From positions 1 through 11,540 of the forward strand of contig CAZSAC010000047.1 in NCBI GenBank assembly GCA_964604875.1: a stretch of 11,540 bases of DNA, given 5' to 3'. A program made the translations under genes and the position numbers. Positions 1 to 7,264 of the stretch are shown piece after piece (position 1 is the first letter of the stretch; each line of letters begins with the position of its first letter). Source of the DNA: JAVVSR01 sp964604875. GTDB lineage: Bacteria; Bacillota; Clostridia; Christensenellales; CAG-917. The notes below the pieces were generated by a model. The model did no database searches, had not been told where the DNA came from, and worked only from the letters and a program-made list of their open reading frames with translations.

Positions 1-1167
1 AACAAAATATCCGACGGGATATAAAAGGAAAAGGAACAAAAAACTGACTAAAACAAGCTTTCTTCCAAAATTCTTTTTGGGGTCGTGTTTGGAATACATT
101 GAATATACCATATAATTGTTTAGATGGCATGTGCCGAACTTCCCGACGTTTATGCCAAACATCAACGGAAGAACGGCGTCGCTGAAGTTTGGAAACAGCA
201 ACGCAACGGGCGTATTAGTTAAAACTTGGGACGCTAGCACAGATAAGGGATATTCTCTGTTATTAAGAAAAGTGCTTAAAAACGCATTGACGCCGTCTAT
301 TCGCTGTAAGTTACCCGCTAGCACAAAGAACGCCAAAAACATCACCAAAATCGAATATCGGACTTTAACAAAAGCGTATTTATGCACAATAAAAATTGTC
401 AAAACAACAATCGGCGTAATGATATAATAGGGCAAAATATCGAAAATCGCAAGAATGGTAAGTATAAAAAGCGCAAAGTAAAGCGCGATTTTACCTTTTT
501 GCAGTTGATAGCTACCAACGGGTAATATGGTTATTTTCCCGCTTCTAACTGTCATACACCCCAAAAACACAACCAAATACCCAACAAACGCCAACGGCCA
601 AAGATTTTCTATAAACCAAAAAACCGGAAAATCATAAAAATCCAATAAAAACAAGTTTTGCGCGCTTCCCAACGGGGATATAACTCCTGCCAATCTACAC
701 GCCATTGTCTGCAGTATCAATACTCGGGGAATAAGCTCATCGCAATCCGCCATAGTCAACAGGACTATAGCAAATGGAATAAAAGTTATCGACGCAACGT
801 CGTTGGTGATAAGCAAGGCAAAAAGCGCAGGCAAGAACACCAAAAGGAAAGCCAACGTCTTTCGGTTTTGAATATGCTCCAATATTTTTGCTGAGCCTAT
901 CTTAAAAATTTTGGTATGTTTAAGCGAACGCAAAATCAATAAAAAAGCAAAAAGACACGTCAAAGTTTTATAGCTTGGATATTTTAAATAATCTTTATCG
1001 GGCGGTACGAAAAAGCAACTTATTATCGCAGAAAGAACGGCAAAAACCACAACCCAATTTTTAATAAAAAACTTTCCCGCGCGCCTTAAAAACGGTCGAA
1101 AATTTACCTTGATGCTAACAACAAGGTCGGAAAAAGCAAATTTTAAGGGTTTTGACGTAGTTTTCAT
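1..1167 (-). CDS. ArsB/NhaD/CitMHS-superfamily ion transporter, 3' end cut by window edge
   Basis: The minus strand is open from an ATG at 1167 to base 1 (389 codons, no stop reached). The protein is very hydrophobic, with about ten likely membrane segments after a basic N-terminal stretch of roughly 35 residues. Two related motifs mark the inverted halves of the ArsB/NhaD (citrate transporter-like) superfamily: ITNDVASITFIPF at about residues 120-132 and VLTNTPVALLF at about 315-325. SPLGSAQNLFL (about 164-174) matches the family's [TS]P.G..QNL loop. Such proteins are cytoplasmic-membrane carriers for anions, dicarboxylates, arsenite or sodium; the substrate cannot be told here. The last visible segment (about 370-389) looks like the final helix, so little is probably missing. 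The ribosome site is weak (AGGAAA), but a strong promoter lies just upstream. It is divergent from secG. Confidence 0.85.
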   Translation of the reverse strand, partial: MKTTSKPLKFAFSDLVVSIKVNFRPFLRRAGKFFIKNWVVVFAVLSAIISCFFVPPDKDYLKYPSYKTLTCLFAFLLILRSLKHTKIFKIGSAKILEHIQNRKTLAFLLVFLPALFALLITNDVASITFIPFAIVLLTMADCDELIPRVLILQTMACRLAGVISPLGSAQNLFLLDFYDFPVFWFIENLWPLAFVGYLVVFLGCMTVRSGKITILPVGSYQLQKGKIALYFALFILTILAIFDILPYYIITPIVVLTIFIVHKYAFVKVRYSILVMFLAFFVLAGNLQRIDGVNAFLSTFLNNREYPLSVLASQVLTNTPVALLFPNFSDAVLPLMFGINVGKFGTCHLNNYMVYSMYSKHDPKKNFGRKLVLVSFLFLFLLYPVGYFV

Positions 1168-1185
1168 TTTGTTTCCTATTTAATT

Positions 1186-1198
1186 ATAGTATTACTAT
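1186..1198. promoter_or_regulatory. Perfect inverted repeat at the transporter start site (possible operator)
   Basis: ATAGTA-T-TACTAT is a perfect 6+1+6 palindrome. It touches the -10 hexamer and covers the predicted start point of the transporter promoter, where a repressor would act. No regulator gene is in view. In AT-rich DNA a palindrome of this size can occur by chance. Confidence 0.35.
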
Positions 1199-1225
1199 CA
1201 TATAAGCAAAAAATAAGACTGTCAA
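1197..1225 (-). promoter_or_regulatory. Sigma-A-type promoter for the transporter
   Basis: Read on the minus strand: a perfect TTGACA (1220-1225), a 17-bp spacer, then TATGAT (1197-1202). Transcription would start near 1190, leaving a leader of only about 20-25 nt before the ATG at 1167. Confidence 0.8.
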
Positions 1226-1350
1226 TAGGCATTTTTAAAAAAACTGCTCAAATAAATGATTTATTGTATGTTTTTTATTTAAATATGTTAAAATCTAATA
1301 TAGTAAAACGCAAATGCCCAAAATAAAGTTGAAAAACCGCAAAAATATGC

Positions 1351-1379
1351 TTGTATTTTTATTGTTATTATGATAAAAT
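1351..1379 (+). promoter_or_regulatory. Promoter of secG (extended -10)
   Basis: TTGTAT (1351-1356), 17-bp spacer, TAAAAT (1374-1379), with a TG dinucleotide at 1371-1372 making an extended -10. Expected start is near 1386, about 27 nt ahead of the secG ATG. The rest of 1168-1412 is AT-rich intergenic DNA between divergent genes, with no gene seen in it. Confidence 0.65.
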
Positions 1380-1412
1380 CACTTTGCTATAATTGAATTC
1401 GGAGGTTTTTCG

Positions 1413-1733
1413 ATGTATAATATGTTGATGCCGCTCTTAGCAGCCACACAAGCCTTGATTCCCTATAAAACAGGTCAAATCATCGGCTACGTTTTGATGA
1501 CGGTAATGGTTGTTTTGTCTATCGCATTGATAACGGTTGTAATGATGCAAAAAAGTGACGGTGAAGATATGAGCGCTATCACCGGTGGAAATAAAAACGA
1601 TTCGTTCTTAAATAAAAACAAAACTGTCAGCAACGAAGCCAAAAAGAAAAGGGCAACTGTTGGTTTAGCAGTTTGTTTGATGGTTTTTTCAATAGCTTAT
1701 TTTATTATCTTATCGATAAGCGGTACAGTATAA
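1413..1733 (+). CDS. secG: Preprotein translocase subunit SecG
   Basis: A 106-residue protein with two membrane helices (about 22-45 and 81-102) separated by a polar loop with MMQKSDGEDMSAITGG (about 44-59) and a lysine-rich stretch. This is the layout and loop signature of SecG, the small helper subunit of the SecYEG channel that exports unfolded proteins across the cytoplasmic membrane. The length is slightly above the usual 75-80 residues because of about 20 extra N-terminal residues. The start is supported by GGAGG at 1401-1405, seven bases ahead of the ATG. A terminator-like hairpin follows the stop, and rnr and smpB come next, the order common in Firmicutes. Confidence 0.93.
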   Translation: MYNMLMPLLAATQALIPYKTGQIIGYVLMTVMVVLSIALITVVMMQKSDGEDMSAITGGNKNDSFLNKNKTVSNEAKKKRATVGLAVCLMVFSIAYFIILSISGTV

Positions 1734-1756
1734 AACTATCAACTAAAAGGATTTTT

Positions 1757-1790
1757 AAGGGCGACATTATCAAATGCCGCCCTTTTTATT
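1757..1790 (+). terminator. Intrinsic terminator (or attenuator) between secG and rnr
   Basis: Arms AAGGGCG (1757-1763) and CGCCCTT (1778-1784) pair perfectly. After one A/C mismatch, CATT (1765-1768) pairs with AATG (1773-1776) around the loop ATCA. A T-rich tail follows (1783-1790). The hairpin ends eight bases before the rnr start preferred here, so rnr must be fed by read-through or an unseen promoter. It may tune rnr output. Confidence 0.75.
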
Positions 1791-1797
1791 AGAAATT

Positions 1798-3924
1798 ATG
1801 GAATTTAAAGATAAACTTTTAAAAGAAATTGAGATGGCAAAGCTAGATGGCTTTACCGAAAGGCAGCTTTGCAAAAAGCTGAAAATGTATACTACCTTTG
1901 AAAAACAGGTCGTTTCAAAGACATTGACTGATTTGGTCAATGACGGAACTTTGATGATAGCCGAAGGTGGAACGTATGCGTTTGTAAAAAAGGCGGATTT
2001 AATTAAAGGCGCCTTGAAGGGAAATCGGAGAGGGTTTGCCTTTTTGATTAGAACAGAGGGCGGGGCAGATTTATTTATCCCTAATCGCAGTTTGCACGGC
2101 GCAATGCACGGCGATACCGTGTTTGCGCGCCATATTAAGGGGACCGTGGACGAGGGAGAGGTCGTTTCGATTATCACTCGGGGAATAAGTCAAATTGTCG
2201 GCACTTTCCGTTCTGAGAAGAATGGCGCGGGGTTTGTTATCCCCGACGAGGACAACTATTTCTCGGATATATATATTCCCGCTTCAAAAAAGAACGGCGC
2301 AAGGACAAATGACAAGGTTGTGGCGCAAATTGTCGATTATAAGGGCAAAAGCCCCGACGGCGTTATATCCGAGGTGTTGGGTAAAACGGATACCGTCACG
2401 GGAGAAACATTAGCTATAATCCGCAGTTACGGCTTTTTTGAAAAATTTCCCACTCCGGTGCTTGCCGACGCCGAACGTGTTGCAAGTAATATCGATATTA
2501 AGGAGTTTCAAAGAAGGAAGGATTTTACCAAACTTCTGACCATAACTATTGACGGAGACGACGCAAGGGATTTCGACGACGCTATTTCTGTGGAAAAACT
2601 GCCCAATGGATATAAGCTTTATGTGCATATCGCCGACGTATCTCATTTTGTAAAGCAAGGCGGTATTTTGGATAACGAGGCTATAAAGCGCGCGACGAGC
2701 GTATATCTACCCAATATGGTGTTGCCGATGTTGCCGGAAGCGCTGTCAAACGGCGCGTGCAGTCTTGTCGAAAACGAAAACAGATTGACGCTTTCAGCGG
2801 TGATGACTGTCAATAAAAATGGCGTTGTGTCAGACTATGAGGTTGTCGAAAGCGTGATTTGCAGCAATCATCGTATGACGTATTCAAACGTAGGGAAGAT
2901 TTTAGATAAGGACAAAAAACTTTGCAAGGAATACGCAGATATTGTAGAGATGCTTGACAACGCCGCAGACTTGGCGAAAATATTAAACGCCAAAAGAAAA
3001 GCTCGCGGAAGTATAAATTTTCAAAGCAGGGAAAGCAAAATTGTTCTTAACGCCGACGGCAGCGTTAAATCGATTGAAAGATATCCTTATGAGTTATCAA
3101 ACAACATTATAGAGGAGTTTATGCTTTTGGCAAACGAAACCGTAGCCGAGTTTATGTATCATACTCAGTTGCCGTTTGTTTTTAGGGTACACGAAAAACC
3201 TTCTGCCGAGAAGCTTGAGGTTTTTAAACAATTTGTATCGGCGTTCGGGTATAATTTTTTGATTAGACAAAACGTTTATCCTATGCAATTTCAAGAGATG
3301 TTGGACAAAATTAAGGATACGCCTGAAGAAGGCATCATAAGCAAGGTGATGCTGAGAAGTATGCAAAAGGCGAAGTACACCGTGCGAAACCTTGGACACT
3401 TTGGTTTGGCGGCGGATTACTATTGCCACTTCACGTCGCCTATTAGAAGATATCCCGACCTTATGATTCACCGCGTCATAAAGATGATGCTGGCAGGCAA
3501 ACTGGTCGGCGCGCAAATTCCCAAAATGGAAGCGGCTTGCGATAAGGCGTCGGTGGTTTCAAGCGAAAGGGAAATTGCCGCAGAACAGGCAGAAAGAGAC
3601 GCAGACGACTATTTTAAAATGCTTTATATGGCAGATAAAGTGGGGAATGTGTATGATGGCTATATCAGCGGCGTCACTTCATTCGGCTTATTTGTTGAAT
3701 TGGATAATACCGTCGAGGGCTTAATTTCTATTGAAAATCTGCCACACGGAAAATATGAATTTATTGAAAAAAAATATATTTTAAAAGGCGTCGGCAGGAC
3801 TTTTGCCTTGGGCGATAAACTTAAAATTAAAGTTATCAGCATAACAAAAGACCTTCACCGAGTAAACTTTGTTGTATATGAAGAAGACGAACACAACCAA
3901 CAACAGAGTGATTGCGACCAATAA
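1798..3924 (+). CDS. rnr: Ribonuclease R (RNB-family 3'-5' exoribonuclease)
   Basis: A 708-residue protein with the full RNase R layout: N-terminal winged-helix region (about 1-65), two cold-shock-type RNA-binding segments (about 75-195), the RNB catalytic domain (about 240-590) and a C-terminal S1 domain (about 615-695). The catalytic aspartate cluster is DGDDARDFDDA at 252-262, and HFTSPIRRYPDLMIHR marks the end of the RNB core. It degrades structured RNA from the 3' end, including messages released by tmRNA-SmpB, both encoded downstream. The upstream in-frame ATG at 1774 lies in the terminator hairpin and would add eight residues unlike the family, so ATG 1798 is chosen, although its ribosome site is weak. 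The 3' end overlaps smpB. Confidence 0.95.
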   Translation: MEFKDKLLKEIEMAKLDGFTERQLCKKLKMYTTFEKQVVSKTLTDLVNDGTLMIAEGGTYAFVKKADLIKGALKGNRRGFAFLIRTEGGADLFIPNRSLHGAMHGDTVFARHIKGTVDEGEVVSIITRGISQIVGTFRSEKNGAGFVIPDEDNYFSDIYIPASKKNGARTNDKVVAQIVDYKGKSPDGVISEVLGKTDTVTGETLAIIRSYGFFEKFPTPVLADAERVASNIDIKEFQRRKDFTKLLTITIDGDDARDFDDAISVEKLPNGYKLYVHIADVSHFVKQGGILDNEAIKRATSVYLPNMVLPMLPEALSNGACSLVENENRLTLSAVMTVNKNGVVSDYEVVESVICSNHRMTYSNVGKILDKDKKLCKEYADIVEMLDNAADLAKILNAKRKARGSINFQSRESKIVLNADGSVKSIERYPYELSNNIIEEFMLLANETVAEFMYHTQLPFVFRVHEKPSAEKLEVFKQFVSAFGYNFLIRQNVYPMQFQEMLDKIKDTPEEGIISKVMLRSMQKAKYTVRNLGHFGLAADYYCHFTSPIRRYPDLMIHRVIKMMLAGKLVGAQIPKMEAACDKASVVSSEREIAAEQAERDADDYFKMLYMADKVGNVYDGYISGVTSFGLFVELDNTVEGLISIENLPHGKYEFIEKKYILKGVGRTFALGDKLKIKVISITKDLHRVNFVVYEEDEHNQQQSDCDQ

Positions 3925-4354
3925 AAAGGCGTATCACGAGTATTTTATTGAGGACACCTATGACGCAGGCATTCAGCTTGTCGGGCACGAGGTAAAATCT
4001 TTAAGGCTTGGGAACGTAAACCTTAAGGACAGCTTCGCCATTGTAAAGGGCGGAGAAGTCTTTTTGATGAACGTACATATTTCCCCCTATAAAATGGCGA
4101 CGATGTTTCCGATAGACCCCAGACGCAATAGACGGCTTTTATTGCACAAGGACGAAATATTGAAAATGCGCGCCAAGGTTGAGCAGAAGGGCTATACCTT
4201 GGTTCCCTTGAAAATTTATTTCAAAGAAGCGTTGGTAAAAGTCGAAATCGGAGTTGCAAAAGGAAAGGAGCTTTACGACAAGCGTAAATCCATTGCCGAA
4301 AAAGAAAACAAAAGAAACTTAGACAGAGTTTTAAAGCAATATAACACCAGATAA
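3878..4354 (+). CDS. smpB: SsrA-binding protein SmpB
   Basis: A 158-residue protein matching SmpB throughout: IATNKKAYHEYFIEDTYDAG near the N terminus, GHEVKSLRLGNVNLKDSFA (the core RNA-binding strand), HISPY, and the basic tail DKRKSIAEKENKRNLDRVLK, which enters the empty A site of a stalled ribosome. SmpB binds tmRNA and delivers it to ribosomes stuck on broken messages. The gene overlaps the end of rnr by 47 bases in another frame, suggesting translational coupling. ATG 3878 is preferred. A TTG at 3869 would add three residues, and a GTG at 3908 would begin right at the conserved block. None has a strong Shine-Dalgarno sequence. Its partner ssrA lies 2.3 kb downstream. Confidence 0.95.
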   Translation: MKKTNTTNNRVIATNKKAYHEYFIEDTYDAGIQLVGHEVKSLRLGNVNLKDSFAIVKGGEVFLMNVHISPYKMATMFPIDPRRNRRLLLHKDEILKMRAKVEQKGYTLVPLKIYFKEALVKVEIGVAKGKELYDKRKSIAEKENKRNLDRVLKQYNTR

Positions 4355-4369
4355 GAAAGGAGAAATAAA

Positions 4370-5644
4370 ATGAAAGAATCACTTGATACAATTTGCGTTC
4401 AAGCAGGATATAATCCAAAAAACGGCGACCCTCGCGTTTTACCGTTGTATCAAAGCACTACATATACCTATGATACGCCCGAGCAGCTTGCTCATCTTTT
4501 TGACGTTCCTAAGGACGGGCACATATATTCACGCATAAGCAATCCCACCGTTTCTGCCCTTGAAGAAAAAATCGCCGAATTAGAGGGCGGAGTCGCGGCA
4601 ATGGCAACCTCATCGGGTATGTCTGCCACAATGCTTGCCGTTATGACGTTATGCTCGGCAGGGGATAACATTTTGTCGTTATCCACCATATACGGCGGAA
4701 CGTATAACCTGTTTTATCATACCTTCCCAAGATACGGCGTCGAAGCGAGGCTTTTTACCCCCGAGGCTACAGACGAAGAAATTGAAGCCCTTATTGATGA
4801 TAAAACCAAGCTTTTATTTGCTGAAACTATCGCAAACCCCGCTATGATAGCGTTTGATTTTGACAGATATTCAAAAATTTGCAAAAAACACGGTATCGTG
4901 ATGGTTGTGGATAACACTCTTGCAACCCCGTATTTAGTAAATCCGTTTAAGCACGGGGCAAACGTGATTGTTCACAGCACCACAAAATATTTGGATGGAC
5001 ACGCCTCGTGCGTGGGCGGTATGGTTGTTGACGGCGGAAATTTTGAATATAGAGGAAATCCTCGTTATAAGGATTTTTATACGCCCGACGAAAGTTATCA
5101 CGGAACGGTGTATGTAGACGAGGGTGGCTCGGCGGCATACATTTTGAAAGCCCGTATGCAATATATGAGAGATTTAGGCACTTGTATGAGCCCGTTTAAC
5201 GCATTTTTGACTTTCCACGGAATGGAAACATTGCATTTAAGAATGGAACGTCATAGCTCCAACGGACTAGCTCTTGCCAAGGCGTTAAAGGAAAACCCTA
5301 ACGTGGAGTGGGTAAAGTATCCCGGTCTGCCAACAGACGAATATCACGAAATCGCTTCTAAATATTTTAAAGGTGGATTTTCGGGTATGGTTGTGTTTGG
5401 CGTAAAGGGCGGAAAGGAAAAGGCTTCTCAGTTTATCAAAAACTTGAGATTATTTAAACAAGTTACTCACATTGCAGACGTAAGAAGTTGTGTACTACAC
5501 CCTGCGTCCACCACGCACCGTCAGCTGTCCGACGAAGGCTTAAAGGCTTGCGGAATCACCGAAAATCTTGTTAGACTTTCGGTGGGGATTGAGGCTGAAG
5601 CCGATATCATAAGCGACGTTATCAACGCGTTGAACGCGCTTTAG
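4370..5644 (+). CDS. metY: O-acetylhomoserine sulfhydrylase (PLP-dependent Cys/Met metabolism family)
   Basis: A 424-residue Cys/Met-metabolism PLP enzyme. The PLP lysine is K206 in STTKYLDGH. D181 in VVDNTLATP binds the pyridine ring. YSRISNPT (53-60) and SSGMSA (81-86) are the phosphate-binding and substrate-loop motifs. The length and the long insert around residues 215-245 favour O-acetylhomoserine sulfhydrylase (acetylhomoserine + sulfide to homocysteine) over the shorter cystathionine enzymes; methionine gamma-lyase is a less likely alternative. The neighbouring MetA would supply the acetylated substrate. AAGGAG at 4357-4362 gives a strong ribosome site in the 15-base gap after smpB. 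That gap leaves no room for a promoter or a methionine riboswitch, so the gene is probably carried on the smpB transcript. Confidence 0.9.
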   Translation: MKESLDTICVQAGYNPKNGDPRVLPLYQSTTYTYDTPEQLAHLFDVPKDGHIYSRISNPTVSALEEKIAELEGGVAAMATSSGMSATMLAVMTLCSAGDNILSLSTIYGGTYNLFYHTFPRYGVEARLFTPEATDEEIEALIDDKTKLLFAETIANPAMIAFDFDRYSKICKKHGIVMVVDNTLATPYLVNPFKHGANVIVHSTTKYLDGHASCVGGMVVDGGNFEYRGNPRYKDFYTPDESYHGTVYVDEGGSAAYILKARMQYMRDLGTCMSPFNAFLTFHGMETLHLRMERHSSNGLALAKALKENPNVEWVKYPGLPTDEYHEIASKYFKGGFSGMVVFGVKGGKEKASQFIKNLRLFKQVTHIADVRSCVLHPASTTHRQLSDEGLKACGITENLVRLSVGIEAEADIISDVINALNAL

Positions 5645-5652
5645 GAGGAAAA

Positions 5653-6615
5653 ATGCCAATTATCATACCGAGGGATTTACCTGCCTTTGATAGCTTAAGC
5701 AACGAAAAAATATTCGTAATGAATGCCGGGCGCGCGTTTGAACAAGACATTCGTCCAATCGAAATTGCCATTTTGAATTTGATGCCCACTAAAATCGAGA
5801 CAGAAACTCAGCTACTTAGGCTTTTAGGAAATACGCCGTTGCAAGTCAATATAACCCTTATCGGCACGTCTAGCTATCGCCCCAAAAATGTGAGCGATAC
5901 TCATTTGCACAAGTTTTACAAAAGCTTGACGCAGGTCAAAAAAATGAAATTTGACGGAATGATAATCACGGGCGCGCCCGTAGAAACAATGGAGTTTACG
6001 GACGTTAAATATTGGTCTGAATTGCAGGAAATTTTTGATTTTGTTGACGAAAACGTCACAAGTACAATGTTCATTTGCTGGGGAGCTCAAGCCGCGCTAT
6101 ACTATTTCTATGGCATCGGAAAACAAGTGCTAAACAAAAAAGTTTTCGGAGTTTTTGATAACAAGGCGGAGGTTGAACACGAGCCTTTGCTAAAGGGTAT
6201 GGACGACATTATAAAAATTCCTCACTCACGTCATACGGCTATTGACGAGCTTAAAGTTAGAAAATGCCCCGACTTAACTGTGCTTGCATCATCGGATAAA
6301 GCGGGAATATCAATCATAAAATCAGCCGATAACCGACGCATTTTTTTGACAGGTCATTCCGAATATGACAGGGATACCTTGCATAAGGAATATATTCGCG
6401 ACGTGGAAAAGGGTTTAAAAATTGCCCCTCCCGAAAATTATTACCTAGATGACCAATGCAGTCAAATAAATATGAGTTGGATTGGGACGGCAAATCTGCT
6501 ATATTATAATTGGTTAAATTATTACGTTTACCAAGTTACGCCTTTTGAGCTATATTCAAAGGCGCAAAAGAAAGATGACAAAAAAGGAAGTTTATCCGCC
6601 ACAAACGGAAAATAA
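5653..6615 (+). CDS. metA: Homoserine O-acetyltransferase (MetA/HTS family)
   Basis: A 320-residue MetA-type acyltransferase of the glutamine-amidotransferase-like fold. The catalytic cysteine is C142 in FICWGAQAA, with H235 and E237 in TGHSEYD. The substrate-site residues K163, S192 and R249 fall at the family positions. Residue 111 (GAPVETMEF) is glutamate. In this family Glu at 111 goes with acetyl-CoA and Gly with succinyl-CoA, so O-acetylhomoserine is the expected product, matching the sulfhydrylase just upstream. AGGAGG (5643-5648) overlaps the metY stop codon, so the two are surely co-translated. The C terminus has a lysine-rich tail of about 15 residues beyond the catalytic fold. No terminator is seen between this gene and the ssrA promoter. 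Confidence 0.94.
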   Translation: MPIIIPRDLPAFDSLSNEKIFVMNAGRAFEQDIRPIEIAILNLMPTKIETETQLLRLLGNTPLQVNITLIGTSSYRPKNVSDTHLHKFYKSLTQVKKMKFDGMIITGAPVETMEFTDVKYWSELQEIFDFVDENVTSTMFICWGAQAALYYFYGIGKQVLNKKVFGVFDNKAEVEHEPLLKGMDDIIKIPHSRHTAIDELKVRKCPDLTVLASSDKAGISIIKSADNRRIFLTGHSEYDRDTLHKEYIRDVEKGLKIAPPENYYLDDQCSQINMSWIGTANLLYYNWLNYYVYQVTPFELYSKAQKKDDKKGSLSATNGK

Positions 6616-6634
6616 ACTCAACTTTAGAAAGCTG

Positions 6635-6663
6635 TTGCATTTTTTTGTGAAATGTAATATAAT
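6635..6663 (+). promoter_or_regulatory. Promoter of ssrA
   Basis: TTGCAT (6635-6640), 17-bp spacer, perfect TATAAT (6658-6663). The start would be near 6670, giving a leader of about 26 nt to be removed from the tmRNA precursor. Confidence 0.8.
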
Positions 6664-6695
6664 ATACTAAAACAAAATATTTTTGCGTTCCCCTA

Positions 6696-7063
6696 GGGGG
6701 TGTTTTGGATTCGACTGTGTTTTCAATACGACAAAAAGCATGTCGCAGGCTCGGCTGCGTTAAAGACGGAAATTAAATTTAAACGCAAAAAATAATAACA
6801 AAGTAAGCGCTCCCGCGTTTGCTTTCGCTGCTTAATAATATAGTAGCACGCCGACCTTATGTTCCTGTTCCGTAAGCAATCGGCGTCATACAGAACGGGC
6901 TACGGTATTGCCAACGACTGTAGGTAATACGGCGTAACAGTCTCTTCAATTTTTTCGTCTGCCGATAGACGTTAAATGAGAGAAATTTAACTATCGGATA
7001 AACATGTAGAAAGTGTCGGGTAGGGTATGCAGAACCAGGGTTCAACTCCCTGCACCTCCACCA
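6696..7063 (+). ncRNA. ssrA: Transfer-messenger RNA (tmRNA, SsrA)
   Basis: About 368 nt. The 5' end GGGGGTGTTTTGGATTCGAC is the tmRNA signature, and the 3' end has a T arm (CAGGG / loop TTCAACT / CCCTG) followed by CACCTCC-A-CCA. The acceptor arms GGGGGTG and CACCTCC pair over seven positions, with a G3-U70 wobble, the identity mark for alanyl-tRNA synthetase. CCA is encoded. The mRNA-like part lies near 6785-6838. tmRNA charged with alanine and bound to SmpB enters stalled ribosomes, switches translation to its tag frame and marks the product for proteolysis. The end at 7063 is set by the CCA; the start at 6696 is set by acceptor pairing. Its 3' end is copied downstream in a repeat array. 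Confidence 0.96.
6785..6838 (+). other. tmRNA tag reading frame
   Basis: From a likely GCA resume codon (6785) the frame reads AKNNNKVSAPAFAFAA and ends in two TAA stops (6833-6838). With the alanine carried by tmRNA itself, the tag would be 17 residues. It ends in AFAA, not the common ALAA, but keeps the small hydrophobic end that Clp and FtsH-type proteases read. The exact resume codon is inferred from the frame and position. Confidence 0.8.
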
Positions 7064-7209
7064 AAAATGCACGCAAACGGCGTGCATTTTGCTTTGTAGC
7101 CGCAGTTAGTTTGAGCTGCGCTCTTGCCCCGTTGGGGCAGAACCCTGGTTACACCAGCTGCACGCTCGGCAGAAAGACCGTCTTGGGGCTTGCCCGTCCC
7201 TCGCTGTTG
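7042..7209 (+). repeat. 168-bp tandem unit, first copy (starts inside tmRNA)
   Basis: Bases 7042-7096 are identical to 7210-7264, an exact 168-bp offset. The unit comprises the last 22 nt of tmRNA, its terminator (7064-7096) and about 113 bp of GC-rich DNA (7097-7209). One 60-base stretch (7141-7200) has 38 G+C, well above the neighbouring genes. The extra DNA contains a tight hairpin, TGCCCC-GTT-GGGGCA (7125-7139), and another, CTGG-TTACA-CCAG (7145-7157). No protein is supported in it. Confidence 0.85.
7064..7096 (+). terminator. Intrinsic terminator of ssrA
   Basis: AAAATGCACGC (7064-7074) pairs perfectly with GCGTGCATTTT (7080-7090) around AAACG, followed by GCTTTG. It begins directly after the CCA. 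Identical hairpins recur at 7232-7258 and 8696-8722. Confidence 0.85.
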
Positions 7210-7264
7210 TCAACTCCCTGCACCTCCACCAAAAATGCACGCAAACGGCGTGCATTTTGCTTTG
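7210..7264 (+). repeat. Second copy of tmRNA 3' end plus terminator
   Basis: This is a 55-bp perfect copy of 7042-7096. It holds only the 3' half of the T arm, the acceptor strand, the CCA and the terminator. The bases before it (CGCTGTTG) do not restore a T stem, so it is not a working tRNA-like domain. It runs straight into the assembly gap. Confidence 0.9.

Noticed and set aside
116..894. Plus-strand open frames at 116-427 and 658-894
   Set aside because: They lie antisense to the transporter, which has a strong promoter, full-length membrane topology and family motifs.
1774..1797. Longer rnr start at ATG 1774
   Set aside because: The ATG is buried in the terminator hairpin and the added residues do not resemble RNase R N termini.
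3869..3877. TTG start for smpB
   Set aside because: A rare start codon with no Shine-Dalgarno sequence; ATG 3878 is three codons further on and gives a normal family length.
4300..4370. SAM riboswitch or Met T box ahead of metY
   Set aside because: The gap after smpB is only 15 bases and is filled by the ribosome binding site.
6857..7087. Minus-strand open frame of 76 codons across the tmRNA 3' half
   Set aside because: It is antisense to tmRNA. The RNA's conserved structure explains the sequence, and such frames (with WWRCRELNPG) are known false calls over tRNA and tmRNA ends.
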